Shown: positions 52,131-63,294 of the stretch, one piece after another
How the letters are laid out: each line of letters begins with the position of its first letter
Numbering within the stretch: the first letter of the stretch is position 1
Origin: Tupaia tana
Taxonomy: Eukaryota > Chordata > Mammalia > Scandentia > Tupaiidae
Reading direction: 5' to 3'
Assembly (NCBI GenBank): GCA_026018925.1
Contig: JAKSZU010000005.1
Span: 20,570,779-20,634,778, forward strand
DNA: 64,000 bases
Position numbers and translations under genes: made by a program
Notes under the pieces: generated by a model
Databases searched by the model: none
Told to the model about the DNA's origin: nothing
The model's input: only the letters and a program-made list of their open reading frames with translations

Positions 52131-53800
52131 GAATTAAGGAATTTTCTTCCTACTCATAATCAGTGGTTTGAAATTGTCTCTGCTTACTAGCACAATAAGT
52201 AAAATTTTGCAGAGAATTTGTTAGTAAATAATTAATGATTATAGTTACAAATTAAAAATAATTACTCCTCACTTCTTCACATGGGTTCAAATCATCTTGG
52301 TTAATTATAATAAAACATATTTACACATGTGTTGGTATGGGTACGTGCCCTTAAGTTTTCTAATGTATCCTTCTTAAAGTGACTACCTAAAAACTTAACA
52401 AAATAAACTTGTGTGGGGCAATATTTTATTAAACTCCATGATTCTGAATAAACTTGTTGACTTTTTTTTTTATACTGACAAAGTACAAAAAGTTTATCCA
52501 CGAGCTTATGAAAATGGTTACCACAAGTTTATTTTCACACATAAGTAGTAATCAAGGTGATTGAAAATAGAATTATTCCCACTTTTTGTCATATTACTGA
52601 ATATTTAAAGAAATGTTCTGCAATGAATTGGAAAGTTTAAAAAGTCTTTCCGATAAAGCATATAAGGAATATTCAATATGACAGTAAGGCATGAGGCATT
52701 ATGTGGTTTCTGTTTCTAGTCCACCCTGTGGGTATGCATCAGAGCTGGAAAACTTCCTGTAGAAGGAGAAATACCCCTGGAGTCACAGAGGCAGTTGGCC
52801 TGGAGGACATAACCAAAGTCTATTCCTGAATAGATTCTGCTAAACATGAAAACTGATACTACTGCAATTGAAGAAAAGAAAGAAATATGTATGTGAGAAC
52901 GATGGCACAAAATAAGAGGAAGATGATGGATTGGGCAAGGTACTCTTTGATCTGAGAATTCAATGAAGTGAGAATGGAGGTTGGGGGAGGGACAGTGAAG
53001 GGCTTAGAGAGCAGTGACCTGTGCAAGCCAGACCTGGAGGGGTGTTATTTAAAGAAACTCAGGCCAAAGTGAAATTCCAGTCTTTACTTGTATTGTCTTC
53101 AAACACTTTATGTGTCCAACAGTTCTTGAACACTCAAAACTCATTACTATCTTTTTCTTGACCTTACTATTCTTCACTGTTCAAATTCATCCTGCTAAGT
53201 CAGGGAAGGAAAAAAAAAATAATGTTCTTGTCAATACAGTCTTTTTTCTTTCATTCCATTTTGCTACTGCTCTCTCCTGTCCTTCCAAGATCAATCTCTT
53301 CCATATGCTATGTCACACTCCACTGTAGTTTGCACGATGCTTGTATGCTATGACCTTCAGATGCTGGACTCTTGGGTTACATTCTTCGTCCATCCCAGTT
53401 GCCTTTGCATTTTTTTCTCATAAGAATTAGTTAATGTAGAGTCCTTCTTTCCTTTACTACTGATTGGGAAGGACAGGAAGAGCCTAAGCTCCTAAATGCA
53501 TATGATGAGGGGGAAGGTCATAGATGCTCACACTGAACAATTTTTATTTTGTCAAAGGAGAAATGGAGCAGCTTATGTGTTACACTGTTTTATGACAGCT
53601 TTTGAAAATGTCACCTAGCTGGGTCACATGTCAAGTTGTAGCTCACAGGACATAGTTTCAATGTTCCAGATTCTCCATTAGCTAGTAGTTGTCCAGATCT
53701 CCTAACCATTCATGCACCAGCTTTCCTCTTTTTCTGTAGATTTTTAATAATAATGAAGTTCTGAAATAATAATGAAAGTTGAACTGGATATCAAAAGAAA
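52131..53800. other. no gene recognised
   Basis: About 1.7 kb without a named repeat. Open frames of 62-72 codons have no motif. Confidence 0.4.
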
Positions 53801-53804
53801 AACA

Positions 53805-54073
53805 AGAACCAGCAGGTGGTATGGTAGTTAAGGTGCTGGACTCCCACATGGCCAACCACAGTTTGAGTCTCAGACTCATCAGTTTGAGAAATCATACCAG
53901 GCACCCGTATGTGTATGTGTGTGTGTCCAAAAATCCCAGGAGAAGAATGGAGGAGAGGGGATTGCAGTGTGACCATCTTCCCAGGGTTGATTTCTTAATT
54001 ATTTTCTAATCTCTGTTTCTCTTTCTGGTGAGTACACACCCTCTATGACAAAACTATAAAAAAAAAAAGAGAA
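53805..54073 (+). mobile_element. SINE-L copy, diverged
   Basis: Head 'gaaccagcaggtggtatggt', B box 'gtttgagtctcag', body with 'gtgtgtgtccaaaaatccc', and end 'cctctatgacaaaactat'. A-rich tail at about 54057-54073. Confidence 0.88.
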
Positions 54074-54368
54074 AAATATACGTTGCACACTAATAAATAC
54101 AAATGGTAGGGTTTTTTTGTTTGTTTGTTTTTATAATTGCCTAGTCTCAAATCATTGGTCGTTTCATTTTCCCCTTCTAATAACTATAGAACTTGTATGG
54201 ACTCTCTCTATTTTTTCCTTAATTATATAAACAAAGCTGAAAATAATGAAATTCCAAAGTAAAAGGATAAGCAATAAAAATGTAAGATTTTGGTTGAAGA
54301 TATCCAAAATAGCAAAAAAATTTGAGACTGATACAGTGTATTGACAACTTGATCATACATAGCAAAAG

Positions 54369-54625
54369 TGGGGCTGAATGGTGGCCTAGCAGTAAAATGT
54401 GATGTTCTGGGAGGCTGTTGATGAACCTTCCACTGGGAAAAGTTCCAGGTCTGTGTCCAGAGACCTCCCTGAATACATACTTGGGCATACTGGGCACATA
54501 TGAGCCCATGATCTGGGACTGATTAGGTTGAGATAGATCATGGTATTGAGACCTTGTTGGGAGTGCTGTCACTTGTCTCTTTTTCCTTTATTGTCACTCT
54601 TCATTGTTCATAGAAGAAATAACAT
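54369..54625 (+). mobile_element. SINE-2 copy (second tRNA-like family)
   Basis: Head 'ggggctgaatggtggcctagc', 'agttccaggtctgtgtcc', 'cctccctgaatacatac', 'gggcatactgggcacata' and 'ggactgattaggttgag' parallel the copy at 35548. The two share no body sequence with SINE-L. Confidence 0.72.
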
Positions 54626-55224
54626 TTTAGAACGGTAAGTGGATAGCATCTATCTATTTATTTATTGTATAGCTGACACACTAAGTACCAACTAAATGCA
54701 TGCACTTTTGTGAAGAGACAATCTCTTTTCCATTCTCTTTGTGTTTCTAAGAGGAGGAACTCCCATTTGAGTAATTTATGACTTCTCTCTCCCTCTTTAA
54801 GTAATTTATCAGATTGTCAGTCTTAACTTTTTCCTCTTCTTTACTGCGTTCTGTTTGTCCTACTGGGAAAGACTCTGATGATTACTCAGGGATGTGGATA
54901 GGTGGGCAAATTCAATTTGGCGGAACAATATCAACTGGCTCTCTTAGTTGGTAGATCTAAAGCCATGTTCTTTAACTCAGACTGTAACAACAGTGAAGGT
55001 AATATTTTTATTCTCCATTCATCTGACTCACTTGGTCCTCCCAGTGTGGGTAGAAGGAAGGAGTGACAGTTTATTATTGGGTACCATTTGTACTGTATTG
55101 GGTATTATTTTAGATGAACATGAAAAAATTTTACTCTAAAACATTTTCTAATAGGTAGGATGCAAGAATGAACACAAAGGTAATTTAAGATAGATGATAT
55201 GGAAGCTTTGGTTTACTAACTATG
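54626..55224. other. no feature recognised
   Basis: Unique-looking sequence. Confidence 0.4.
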
Positions 55225-55395
55225 TGCTTAGGGGGAAATTTTAATCTCTTTGAGATTTAATTTTCTCCTCTGTAGAAAGAAAGTGAAACTCTTATCTCAT
55301 CTGTGCGGTATCAGGATCAATTATCATACTGATCTGAAAATTTATAAGAAACTGTAGTGCTAAATAAATTGTGTGTTATTATTACTTAAAGGGAC
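55225..55395 (+). repeat. MIR fragment
   Basis: 'ctatgtgcttaggggg', 'tctttgagatttaattttct', 'cctctgtagaaagaaag' and 'gtgctaaataaattgtg' match MIR order from the middle to the 3' end. Confidence 0.65.
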
Positions 55396-55877
55396 TGGGT
55401 TTCTAGCTTGTCTTTTTATAGCAACCCTTTGCATACCCACCTGCTCAAACTAGCCACATCTCCATTCTGATTATTTACCTGCATACCATAATGTTTTCCT
55501 TGTCTCCTAACATGGATCAGGCCCATTGCCATGAACTACAACCACAAACTGAGGCCAGTTCTACCTTTCACCTATCAATCACTTGTACAGTCTGTTGCCA
55601 TCCTCAGAATATCGACCAGGTTCTATCCAGAGAATTTCTGTTATTAACCATCTTTGGCCTAGCTTTCTGTCTGTACCTGATTGTCATATTTTCCTAGCAT
55701 TGTGCTTTTCAGATCTTCCTAAACATATGGCTATTTTCTGATTGAGAACCTTCTTGGTCATCTGCTTTGCACTGATACATGTGTTTAGGAGCACTTTGCA
55801 TGCCACAGAACTCTTGCCTGTCTTGCACCTCATTGAACTCTTGGGTTTTCCTGACTTACAAAACCCAATGGTGAATA
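55396..55877. other. no feature recognised
   Basis: Unique-looking, slightly pyrimidine-rich. Possibly an L2-age remnant, but not identifiable. Confidence 0.4.
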
Positions 55878-55893
55878 AGGGCATCCAAGTTTT

Positions 55894-56171
55894 TGTTGTT
55901 GTTGTTGTTTTGTTTTAAGAAGGTGGTTTTTGCTATAGAGTGTGTGCACTCACCAAAGAGACAAAGAGACAGAAAGTGAGAAATCAATCACCCCCAGGGG
56001 AGCGGGGCAAACACATCATGATCCGTCTCCTCCATTCTCTTCTCAGGATTTTGGGCATATACTTACATGTCCCTGGAATGAGTTTTAAGTTGCTGGGTCT
56101 GGGACTTGAACCATGGTCAACTACATGGGAGTCCAGCAACATAACCATTACTTACACCATCTGCTGGCCCC
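55894..56171 (-). mobile_element. SINE-L copy, older subtype, inserted beside a MIR
   Basis: 16-bp perfect duplication agggcatccaagtttt at 55878-55893 and 56172-56187. 3' end 'gctatagagtgtgtgcactc', body, B box 'gggacttgaacc', and the head variant 'acaccatctgctggcccc'. Confidence 0.95.
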
Positions 56172-56225
56172 AGGGCATCCAAGTTTTCATTACTTCTGTT
56201 CTCCATCATGAAAGATGGCTTTCAT

Positions 56226-56440
56226 AGCAGTTAAGGACTTAGGCTCTGCAGTCAGACAACTCCTCTACTATGAAATGGACACTCTTGATTACATAACTTC
56301 AGCTTTTTCCACCTCAGTTTACCCATTACAAAATACAGTAATGATAATTAGAACCTATGAGACTTGTCACTAAATAAAAACAAATGGGCTAATGATTCGT
56401 ACAATGCTTAGCATATATTAAACACTCAATAACATATCTT
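56226..56440 (+). repeat. MIR, nearly full length
   Basis: 'agcagttaaggacttaggctc' (A box region), 'gcagtcagacaactcctc', 'cctcagtttacccattac' and 'caatgcttagcatatatta' then 'aacactcaataacat' follow the MIR consensus from head to tail. Confidence 0.85.
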
Positions 56441-56538
56441 GTCACTGTTGTTATAATGAGCTAAAACAGAATGAATAACTCTTATTGAAAACGTCTGTGT
56501 TTTTTTCCAAGTTAATTGTTAGGTTAAAAAGAAATGTT

Positions 56539-56745
56539 CTGGCCCAGCCTCTGTGGCATAAGGGGTAACCTGACACATGCAGAGCACATGCATGCCCAGG
56601 ATCCTGGGCTGGAGGACTAGAGGGAGGGAATTGCCATGTGACTGTCCCTGTGGAGGTGCATCTCTCTCTCTCTCTCTCTCTCACTCTCTTTTCTCTCTTT
56701 TTCTGGTGCATATGTATGTGCCCTACCATGAAAAACCAAAATTTA
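56539..56745 (+). mobile_element. SINE-L copy with B box deleted
   Basis: Head 'ctggcccagcctctgtggc' leads straight into the body 'gcacatgcatgcccaggatc'. The rest is present, including a (CT) tract and 'gtgccctaccatgaaaaacc'. Confidence 0.85.
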
Positions 56746-56928
56746 AAATCCTTTTAACCTGCTCTAACTTAAACCCTACTCAATTGAAATGGATATAAAT
56801 ATATAGGATTTAGCAGGCTACGTGCAATATACATGTGTATATGCATATATACACATATACAGATACATATATACACAATACACCCTACATATCTGTAAAT
56901 TTACATCATCTATATCTATATTTACTCC

Positions 56929-56934
<6 letters not shown>

Positions 56935-56961
<27 letters not shown>
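56935..56961 (+). repeat. (CA)n microsatellite
   Basis: About 13 CA units within an AT/AC-rich stretch (56820-56970). Confidence 0.92.
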
Positions 56962-56962
<1 letters not shown>

Positions 56963-56969
56963 TTCTATA

Positions 56970-58137
56970 TATGAAAAGAAGGAAGGAAAAAGGAAGAAGA
57001 CTTAACATTTTACCTTCTGAACATTAAGATATAACATTTGGAAGGTAGACTATTGAACTTTCTTCCTTTCTTTCTAAATGGATTATATGTGGTGGTTGAA
57101 TTATATGAGTTGTAGTATGAGTTAGTTCCAAATAAAAATTTATGACCTTAAAACCTTATAATCCAAGTCACTCTTGGTAAAAGCAGCTGAAAGTTACATT
57201 TATAGAACTTATTTAGAGATTTTCCAGATAATACTAATTGAAGAGAAACACCAAAGACTGCCCCAGAATAGCAAGTAGGGCATTTCCTTTGACAGCTGCA
57301 GCAGATCCAGTGGAACTTTAAATTAACCTCAAAGTCGAATTGAGTCTCTGAAACGCGACTAGCCTGCTAACAATAGTGTACGGTGCTGAGCAATTGCCAA
57401 GAGAAAAAGCACATAAAAGAGAAAAATAGCCTAGCATGTTATTTGTATTATTTGGTGGCATCTATGAATCATTGGAGGGGAAATTCACCAGAAAACACAT
57501 AACGTTGTCCATGTTAACACTCAACCAGTTGAAATAACAGTCATGGTTCTATTGTTACTGAAAGTGGATGTTATGCTAGATCTATTTAAAGAATGAAACT
57601 TGTGTTTCTCTTTGTAAACTCTTTCAAATAAAGATACTCATGCCCCAGCTATCTGAGATCAGTTATTCCACCTTTACTGTACAATTTGGCTCTGACATCT
57701 CTTGTATGTTGTTAGGCAGAGTTAGGGAGACTCTTACTGATGACAAAATGATTAACAATCTCTGGATCTAATGCGAAAAGAGATTCCATCCTTGACCTTG
57801 GGAATGTGTGCCAGCATTTATGAATCCTCACTGCCAGTTTTTCTGGCCAAATCCTTTCATCTATCCTTAGGTGAGATGGAGGCTGGTTATGCACCACCTG
57901 GGAGAGGAGACCTGTAATGCCCATGCAGATTCTGAAAGGTATACATGGACTCCACAAAGTGGGAGAGCAACTGGAAGCATCTCCACCTTCTGATATTTTA
58001 GCAGTGTCCGTTTGGGCATATTGAGGTTGTATGCAAAGGTGTTAAGACGGAATCCAGAAATGATTTCTGGATTTCTGGGTTTTCTGGGTCTTTGCTTTAG
58101 GAATAAGATGGAACTAGCCTTACTTGATTTTCAAAAT
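56970..58137. other. no gene recognised
   Basis: About 1.2 kb. The part 57290-57420 contains CpGs and no low-complexity sequence, so it might be a conserved element. An 81-codon antisense open frame at 57712-57957 has no motif. Confidence 0.4.
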
Positions 58138-58148
58138 ATGACAGAAGA

Positions 58149-58239
58149 GCCCAGAACCAGCAGGTGGTGTACTGGTTAAGGTATTGGACTTAAACATGGT
58201 TTGAGTCCCAGTCCTGGCAACTTGAAACTCACACTAGGT

Positions 58240-58271
<32 letters not shown>

Positions 58272-58411
58272 CCTAAATCCAGAAAGGAGAATAGAGAAGG
58301 GGTTGCGGCATGGTCGTCCCTCTGGGTGGGTGATTTCTTGCTTTCTGTCTCTCTGTTTCTCTGGTGAATGCACGTGCCCTATAGCAAAAATCTCTCTCTC
58401 AAGAAAAAAAA
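58149..58411 (+). mobile_element. SINE-L copy with (GT)n in its body
   Basis: Perfect 11-bp duplication atgacagaaga at 58138-58148 and 58412-58422. Head with a deletion before the B box ('ggacttaaacatggtttgag'), (GT)n at 58242-58270, 'gccctaaatccagaaagg', CT-rich part and 'gtgccctatagcaaaaatct'. Confidence 0.93.
58242..58270 (+). repeat. (GT)n microsatellite inside a SINE
   Basis: Same position in the SINE body as the array at 32754. Confidence 0.93.
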
Positions 58412-58761
58412 ATGACAGAAGAATATACAGGACAATATGTTCATGTTCTGGCTATGGGTAACCTTCTAAAGAAAGACTTAACATTTGGAAGACTTCAAGG
58501 AAAAGACAGATTTATCTACCTCAAAAAAACTTTGGTTGGGGAAAATACCATAAATAATGTTAAAACTAAAGAGACATTCTGGGAAAAAAAAAAACTGTTT
58601 GCAACACCTTATAGACATATGATTCATATCCCTAATATACAACTAGCTACTATAAATTGACAAGAAAAATAAACAACTCAATATAAGGAAAAGGGATAAT
58701 GAATGGATAAGTGATTCATAAAAAAATACAAAATGTAATAGTTACAGAGATGCCACTTATA

Positions 58762-59037
58762 GGGGCCAACAGATGGTGTGGCAGTTACATTGCTGGACTC
58801 CCACATAGCTGACCATGGTTGGAGTCCCACAGAGGATGGTTTGAAACTCATGTCGGACACGTGTACATGTGTGCCCAAGATCCTGGGAGGAAAATGGAGG
58901 AGAAGGGATTATGACATGGCCATATCCCCTAGGGGGTGATTTGTCGCTTTCCCTCCTGTTGTTTCCATCTTTCTCTTTCTCCTCCGGCAAGCACATGTTC
59001 CTTAAGGCAAAAACCTTTTAAAAAAATAAAAATAAAA
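58762..59037 (+). mobile_element. SINE-L copy
   Basis: Perfect 12-bp duplication atgccacttata at 58750-58761 and 59038-59049. Head 'ggggccaacagatggtgtggc', B box 'ggttggagtcc', body, and 'ccttaaggcaaaaacctttt'. Confidence 0.94.
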
Positions 59038-59232
59038 ATGCCACTTATAATTAGACAGAGGCAAACTAAAGCAATGGGGTACTGTTTCATTCAGCACATA
59101 TCCAAAATAAACAAACATGGGTATGGAAGAACAGAGTATAAGACATTGTTTCTCTGTGACACCATATTTTGGCATGACATCATTAGAGGGTCATTTGGAT
59201 ATATTAATAAAATTTTAAAAAGTGCAAATCCG

Positions 59233-59506
59233 GGGAACCAGCAGTTAGCGTAATGGCTATGTCGCTGGACTCCCACGTAGTCGACCGCGGTTCGCGTCTC
59301 GGACCCGGTGGCTTACAACTCACGCCGGGCGCGTGTGCGTGTGTGCCCAAGATCCCGAGAGGAGAATGGAGGAGAAGGGATTGCGGCGTGACCATCCCCC
59401 CTGGGGGGTGATTTCTCGCTTTCTGTCTCTATGTCTCTCTCTGTCTGTCTGGCAAGCACACGCGCCCTATAGCAAAAAACCTCTCCAAAAAAAAAAAAAA
59501 AAAAAA
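59233..59506 (+). mobile_element. SINE-L copy, young
   Basis: Perfect 16-bp duplication aaaaagtgcaaatccg (59217-59232 and 59507-59522, counting the A run). Intact A box tagcgtaatgg and a near-perfect B box, dense CpGs, long A tail. Among the youngest copies in the window. Confidence 0.97.
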
Positions 59507-59522
59507 AAAAAGTGCAAATCCG

Positions 59523-61060
59523 ATTATTTAGCAATTTCAGTTCTTAATAGCCATCATTCCAAAACACCTACTCATATATATTATGACACATACGCTACCA
59601 AACACTATCATTCGTAAGGAAAGTCAAAATGACTTAAATAATAATCAATAGAATAAGTTCTAAATCAAACAGTAAATTCATATGATGTATTACTAGCAGC
59701 CATTAAAAAGGACCATGGAACAAGGCAAAGTTTTTCATGATATGCTTTTAAAGGCAAAAAGCAAGTTACATGCACTATGATAATGCAGTTATGAAATGTG
59801 AGTACGTGTATGTGTATAAGCATATTTTAAAATGTCAGAAATGATATCCACCGAACTTCCTGATGTGGAATGGAATTGGATGAATTGCATGTTATATGTA
59901 TCTTTCTGTCCTTGTTAAATATATTCAAAGCATGAAGTGTTTTGCTCTTTTGATGTTTCTCATTTATACAATAAATCCACTTCAAATGTGTAAAATACAA
60001 ATAGTTATAAGGTGTCTATGAGGTCTTTGAAATTGTTTTTTATAATTACAATAGAAAAACATTAATGATATTTATAAATCAATAGTTTCAAATGACCTTT
60101 GGCATAATAGATAATCTTCTGTAAATGTATTAAATATTAAGTCAACAACCATCAAACAAGAATTTTCTATTGTCATTATATTAGGCAGCACTTGTGTAGA
60201 GCTTATGAATCATAAAATAACAAAAGTAGTGTTTTATGAGACAAAATATTCTGGAAACAGAAAAATCAAATGGAAACATTTTTTTTTTTAAATTTCTTAG
60301 AGAGTAAAATTTTCCACTTTGACAACAATAGTGTTTATAACATAACTTTAATAAGCTTTAAAAATATTTTTAATGTTCTTTTGTCTCTCTTCCATTATAA
60401 ACAAGAATAGAAATAAAACATCCTAGGTTACAAAGATTGGAAGAACCTGTTTATGTCTCTGCTTCATTCCACAGAGATGGAGCATATAGACCTGGAGGAA
60501 TTCTCAACGAAGTCACACTTCATTTTGTTAGCAAGAAAGCAGAGATATGGAGAGAAATAATCACTGAAGTTGAGGATGCTTTAATTTTTATACCTTTATA
60601 CTTTAGTTTAATGCTTGGTTAAGCTAGTCTTCTCATCTTCTTTTCCAGAATTTTCTTGGATGTTGTTTCCTACAGTGAAGGTCTTTCCTAAGCCTGTGGA
60701 GTGTCTAAAAATGCTGCCCTTTTGTGTCTTCCCCTTAATATCCATGTTGCTGTGGACCTTCGTGTTAAAATACTCTTTCTCCACTACTAGAAATGCAGTA
60801 CCGTGGGAGGAAGAATCTTCTATGTTCTGGTTAAAAGGGTCACATAAAGATGCAAGATGGCAAGAGAATCTAAAGTCTTCACGGCAGCCTGGGGGTCCAT
60901 AGCTTTTAAGAGCTTATTGGCTGGACTGGTCCTGGACATTCAGTGGCCATCTGACTTGCAGAGAGGTTATATTTCTTCACTCACGCAAGAACTCCTGGTA
61001 AGCAAGAAAAATGCAGGCTGAAGCCCAACTAGTCACTGCTACATGCTTTAAGAGTGTTTT
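59523..61060. other. no gene recognised
   Basis: About 1.5 kb, AT-rich. The 61- and 95-codon frames at 60437-60902 lie in the same region but carry no domain I recognise and no splice or promoter context. Confidence 0.4.
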
Positions 61061-61063
61061 CAG

Positions 61064-61325
61064 GGACAGTTACTATCAAGGTGGTTAAGGTGACTGGATC
61101 CCGTATGGCTAACCACATAGTTTGAGTCTAGACCAGCAGTTTGAAAAATATTCTGAGAATGTGTGAATGCATGTCCAAAATCCTGAAAGGAGAGAGAAAT
61201 GAAAGTGAAAGAATTACAGTGTGATGATCTCCCATAGGATGTACTTTCTTACTTTCCTTCTCTCTGTCTCTCTCCAGCAAGCACACAGATCCTCTGGCAA
61301 ATTAAAAATAATAATAATAATAATA
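61064..61325 (+). mobile_element. SINE copy, diverged
   Basis: Head 'caaggtggttaaggtgactgg', B box 'agtttgagtctag', body 'gcatgtccaaaatcctg', CT-rich part and a (AAT)n tail. Confidence 0.82.
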
Positions 61326-61865
61326 GTCTCTCTCCAGTGCAACAGAAAACTGTAATTTGGAAGCTACTAATTTATATTAATATTCATAATTTATATAAGA
61401 AGTCATTCATTCACAACAACAGGTTTTGGGATGAACATATTAACATAAGAATATGGTTATACGGTATTTAAACTTTCTGGATCATTCTGCTGATGGACAA
61501 TTTGAAAAATGAATACTTCTCTACACTATGTACACAAATATTCTTTTGGTGTAATGTGATTTGTGGGTCTTACTTTTAGTGAAGAAAGAAATTTATTCCC
61601 ATCTCCTGGTGTGCTAAGTTGAATAGGTCTACAATTTGTCCTACTTTTATCATTACATTGTATCTTTCAAAGTTATGTAGTTCAGTTCTGAATGCATGTT
61701 TGCCTTTTTTCTTCTTATATTAAGGTCATTTTATTCAGCTGAACTAATAGCTGTTGAGAAATACCTTACTATCATGAAAAATTTATTTATATTCAACTTA
61801 ACTTGATTGAACTTCTAGTAAGTGTGATTATATGAGACACTTTTGGATTTTTTATTATCATCAAA
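61326..61865. other. no feature recognised
   Basis: AT-rich. Confidence 0.4.
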
Positions 61866-61869
61866 CCTG

Positions 61870-61975
61870 AAAAATTGTGTGAGATAGAAATTGCTAGTTT
61901 CAAGAGGTAAGTTTGAGTCTCACAGAGAGTAAGTACAGATCTGAAATTCCAATAGCTAGTAAATATTGGAGAAAG
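61870..61975 (-). repeat. possible MIR, antisense
   Basis: 'gtttcaagaggtaagtttgag' and 'cagagagtaagtacagatctg' resemble the complement of the MIR central region. Short and diverged. Confidence 0.45.
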
Positions 61976-62044
61976 ATGTTTTCAGAAGCTCTGAACTTTC
62001 TTCCTAAAGCTCTGCATGAGTGCTTACCTATCCCTCTAATCTCT

Positions 62045-62490
62045 TCACGTGCTGCTTTCTTCCATCCCCATCAAGCTCTGGGCATGACGGCTTTATTTCT
62101 GTTTCTCAAATAGGCCAACCTCATTTTGCTCTTGAGGACTTTGCACTAACCCTCCCCAGATATGGTCTTTGTGACAACCCACATCTGGAAGATCTTTCAT
62201 TGTCATTCTTGTGTCATTATAAATATCCTCCAAGAATTCTTTCCAGTGTAGGGTGTCCACTCACACAATCACCCTCTCCTATCACCCTGCTTTAAACTCA
62301 GTATAGGCCTAAGACATATCCACTACATTACCTGTCTTTTTTTTTTTTTTTTTTATCAGTCTCCTCTCATGAAAATATAAGCTTTTCAAGAGCACAGACA
62401 CTATTTCTCCACTGTGTCCCCAGAACCTATGATATTCCCTAGAAGGTGCCCAGTAGGGGTCTGATGAATGAATGAATGGATGACTATCTG
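62045..62490 (+). mobile_element. L2 3' end
   Basis: 'tttgcactaaccctccccag' and, towards the end, 'ctttgcactaac..', 'agcttttcaagagcacagac', 'gtgtccccagaacctatgat' and 'gatgaatgaatgaatgg' follow L2 to its tail. A T run at 62337-62354 interrupts it. Ancient. Confidence 0.75.
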
Positions 62491-62603
62491 TAACTTTCTG
62501 ACATTGAGGTAAATGTAAGAGAAGGATTAGAGCACTAGAAAATATGTTTAAAGCCTGGCCCTTGCCCTCAAGACTTGTAACCAAGCCCATGTTATGCCTT
62601 TAT

Positions 62604-62623
62604 GCAAAAAAAAAAAAAAAAAA
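62604..62623 (+). repeat. A run
   Basis: About 20 A bases with no obvious element in front. It may be the tail of an unrecognised retroposon. Confidence 0.6.
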
Positions 62624-62808
62624 AGTCAGGCATATGGAGCTACTATTAGGTTAAGACTATGGGCTATATTTAATAGCTACTAAAAATAAGTGTTAACCTA
62701 TAAATTGGATGTTAGAAAATCCATTCCATATCTTTAAACTAATGTTAAGTATACATACATTAATGTATATCTGTCTTTAAAAAATATCAAATATTAAGAA
62801 CTTAAATG

Positions 62809-62976
62809 TAACCTGATCCCACATGGCTGACTGAGTGGTTTGAGTCCTAGATCCTGTGGCTTGAAACACACCAGGGGCATGGACATGCATGCCTAGAATT
62901 CCTACAGAATGCAGAAATGGAGGCGAAGGAATTGTAGCATGACCACACCCCTTTGAGGAGGTGCTTTCTCTCTCTC

Positions 62977-63012
<36 letters not shown>

Positions 63013-63075
63013 AAGTATACACACCTTCTAGCAAAATTTTAATAATTATTAAATAAAATAAAATAAAAATTTTAA
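62809..63075 (+). mobile_element. SINE-L copy, 5' truncated
   Basis: Starts inside the head ('aacctgatcccacatggctg'), has B box 'gtttgagtcctag', body, CT array (about 62966-63010) and an A-rich tail. Confidence 0.85.
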
Positions 63076-63084
63076 AAAGAATTA

Positions 63085-63145
63085 TTAATTTAATTTTATT
63101 TGTTCATTGATTTACTTTCATTTGACCAGAAAGAAACACAGAGAG

Positions 63146-63188
<43 letters not shown>

Positions 63189-63287
63189 GAGAAAGTGAGA
63201 GAGCAAGCCACCAGGTCTGGGACTCAAACTGTTATCGGCCATGTGGAAGTGTCCAGTGCCTTAACCACCACACCACCCACTGGCCTC
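63085..63287 (-). mobile_element. SINE-S copy with (GA)n
   Basis: 'catttgaccagaaagaaaca', (GA)n at about 63146-63182, 'gggactcaaactgttatcgg' (B box region) and head ending 'caccacccactggcctc'. Confidence 0.9.
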
Positions 63288-63294
63288 AAAATAA

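Noticed and set aside
57712-57957. 81-codon antisense open frame
   Set aside because: No motif or family resemblance was seen, and there is no gene context.
60437-60902. Two overlapping 61- and 95-codon open frames as a possible small gene
   Set aside because: No recognisable domain, no Kozak or splice context, no repeat-independent support. Open frames of this size occur by chance.
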